From Candidatus Omnitrophota bacterium (lineage in GTDB: Bacteria > Omnitrophota > Gorgyraeia > B26-G9), in NCBI GenBank assembly GCA_018399295.1, contig JAGYOO010000130.1, positions 1-5,086 of the forward strand: DNA of 5,086 nucleotides, written 5' to 3'. Shown here piece by piece: positions 4,665 through 5,086 of this stretch. The notes under the pieces are model-generated. The model saw only the letters and a list, made by a program, of their open reading frames with translations, was not told the DNA's origin and searched no databases. Both the position numbers and the translations under genes were made by a program. How positions within the stretch are numbered: the stretch's first letter is position 1; each line of letters opens with the position of its first letter.

Positions 4665-5027
4665 ATGGATGAGTTAAGGGAATCTTACCTGGACAGGCGC
4701 CGTAGCAAGCGAGTGAATACTGATTTTCCGGTCCACCTTAAGCAGATGCCCGGAGAGTCCGGAACCATCCATAATTCTTTGAGTATTGACATGAGTGAAC
4801 AGGGGTTACAGCTGACGTCCTTTTACTTTTATCCCGTGAATTCCCAGTTGCTTGTCGAGGTGATGCCGGCGCCGCGTCAGGAGATAATGAAAATGTCGGC
4901 AAGAGTAGTGTGGGTAACTCAGCTTCCTTATCAGGAACGCTATAAACTGGGCGTGGAGTTTTCCGATATAAATCCGGAGCAACAGCTGGAACTAAGGCAG
5001 ATTGTCAACAGTGAACCCGGCTGCTGA
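4665..5027 (+). CDS. Single-domain PilZ protein (c-di-GMP binding)
   Basis: This cytoplasmic protein of 120 residues is a lone PilZ domain, expected to bind cyclic di-GMP and pass the signal to a partner. Both ligand motifs are intact: the RxxxR arginines R12 and R16 in DRRRSKR, and D42-x-S44-x-x-G47 in DMSEQGLQL. The barrel closes with ARVVWVTQLP (79-88) and RYKLGVEFSDI (92-102), followed by a C-terminal helix (103-115), a common PilZ layout. No output domain is attached, and no cyclase, phosphodiesterase, flagellar or pilus gene is in view, so the target is unknown. The gene has its own strong promoter and short leader, so it is transcribed separately from the lipoprotein gene. No terminator is visible in the 59 nt that remain after its stop. 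Confidence 0.9.
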   Translation: MDELRESYLDRRRSKRVNTDFPVHLKQMPGESGTIHNSLSIDMSEQGLQLTSFYFYPVNSQLLVEVMPAPRQEIMKMSARVVWVTQLPYQERYKLGVEFSDINPEQQLELRQIVNSEPGC

Positions 5028-5086
5028 AGGACCTCTCTGAATTCCCCTCAATTTTCCCAGAACTGATTTAACCCGAGGTAAGACAG

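Overview
The window is an ordinary-looking bacterial chromosomal segment, with every supported gene on the + strand. Shine-Dalgarno (SD) sites and sigma70-type promoters mark it as bacterial. A BamE-like lipoprotein suggests a two-membrane (diderm) cell. The mixed base composition, a dispersed repeat built on CACAGAG units and a GC-rich palindrome remind me of uncultivated lineages such as Omnitrophota or Planctomycetota relatives. That placement is from memory of similar sequences and is weak.

Layout: (1) The 3' tail of an unidentified gene (1-71) is followed after 16 nt by a 12-helix major facilitator superfamily (MFS) transporter (88-1407). (2) A sigma70 promoter candidate (1412-1440) and a strong terminator-like hairpin (1454-1484) lie just before an FKBP/SlyD-type prolyl isomerase (1502-2002). 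Its gene offers two starts, one with a signal peptide and one without. A second strong terminator follows (2011-2050). (3) A TATAAT promoter candidate precedes a GNAT acetyltransferase (2151-2642), which is joined with a 1-nt gap to an M20 metallo-hydrolase of the ArgE/DapE type (2644-3759). (4) A 424-bp gene-poor stretch (3760-4183) holds a small doubtful ORF with a hairpin around its SD. It also holds a 170-bp inverted-repeat element made of CACAGAG units, which carries a nested 18-bp palindrome. (5) A small BamE/SmpA-like lipoprotein gene (4184-4528) has no SD and may be leaderless. (6) A stand-alone PilZ c-di-GMP-binding protein (4665-5027) sits behind a near-consensus promoter.

The only functional pairing well supported by arrangement is GNAT plus M20: an N-acyl transfer enzyme and an amide hydrolase made from coupled cistrons. 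The other genes look like independent transcription units for transport, protein folding, envelope and c-di-GMP response. I see no defence locus, CRISPR array, tRNA, rRNA or transposase gene. The items most worth a second look are the nested repeat element, the dual-start isomerase, and the promoter-terminator arrangement squeezed in front of it.
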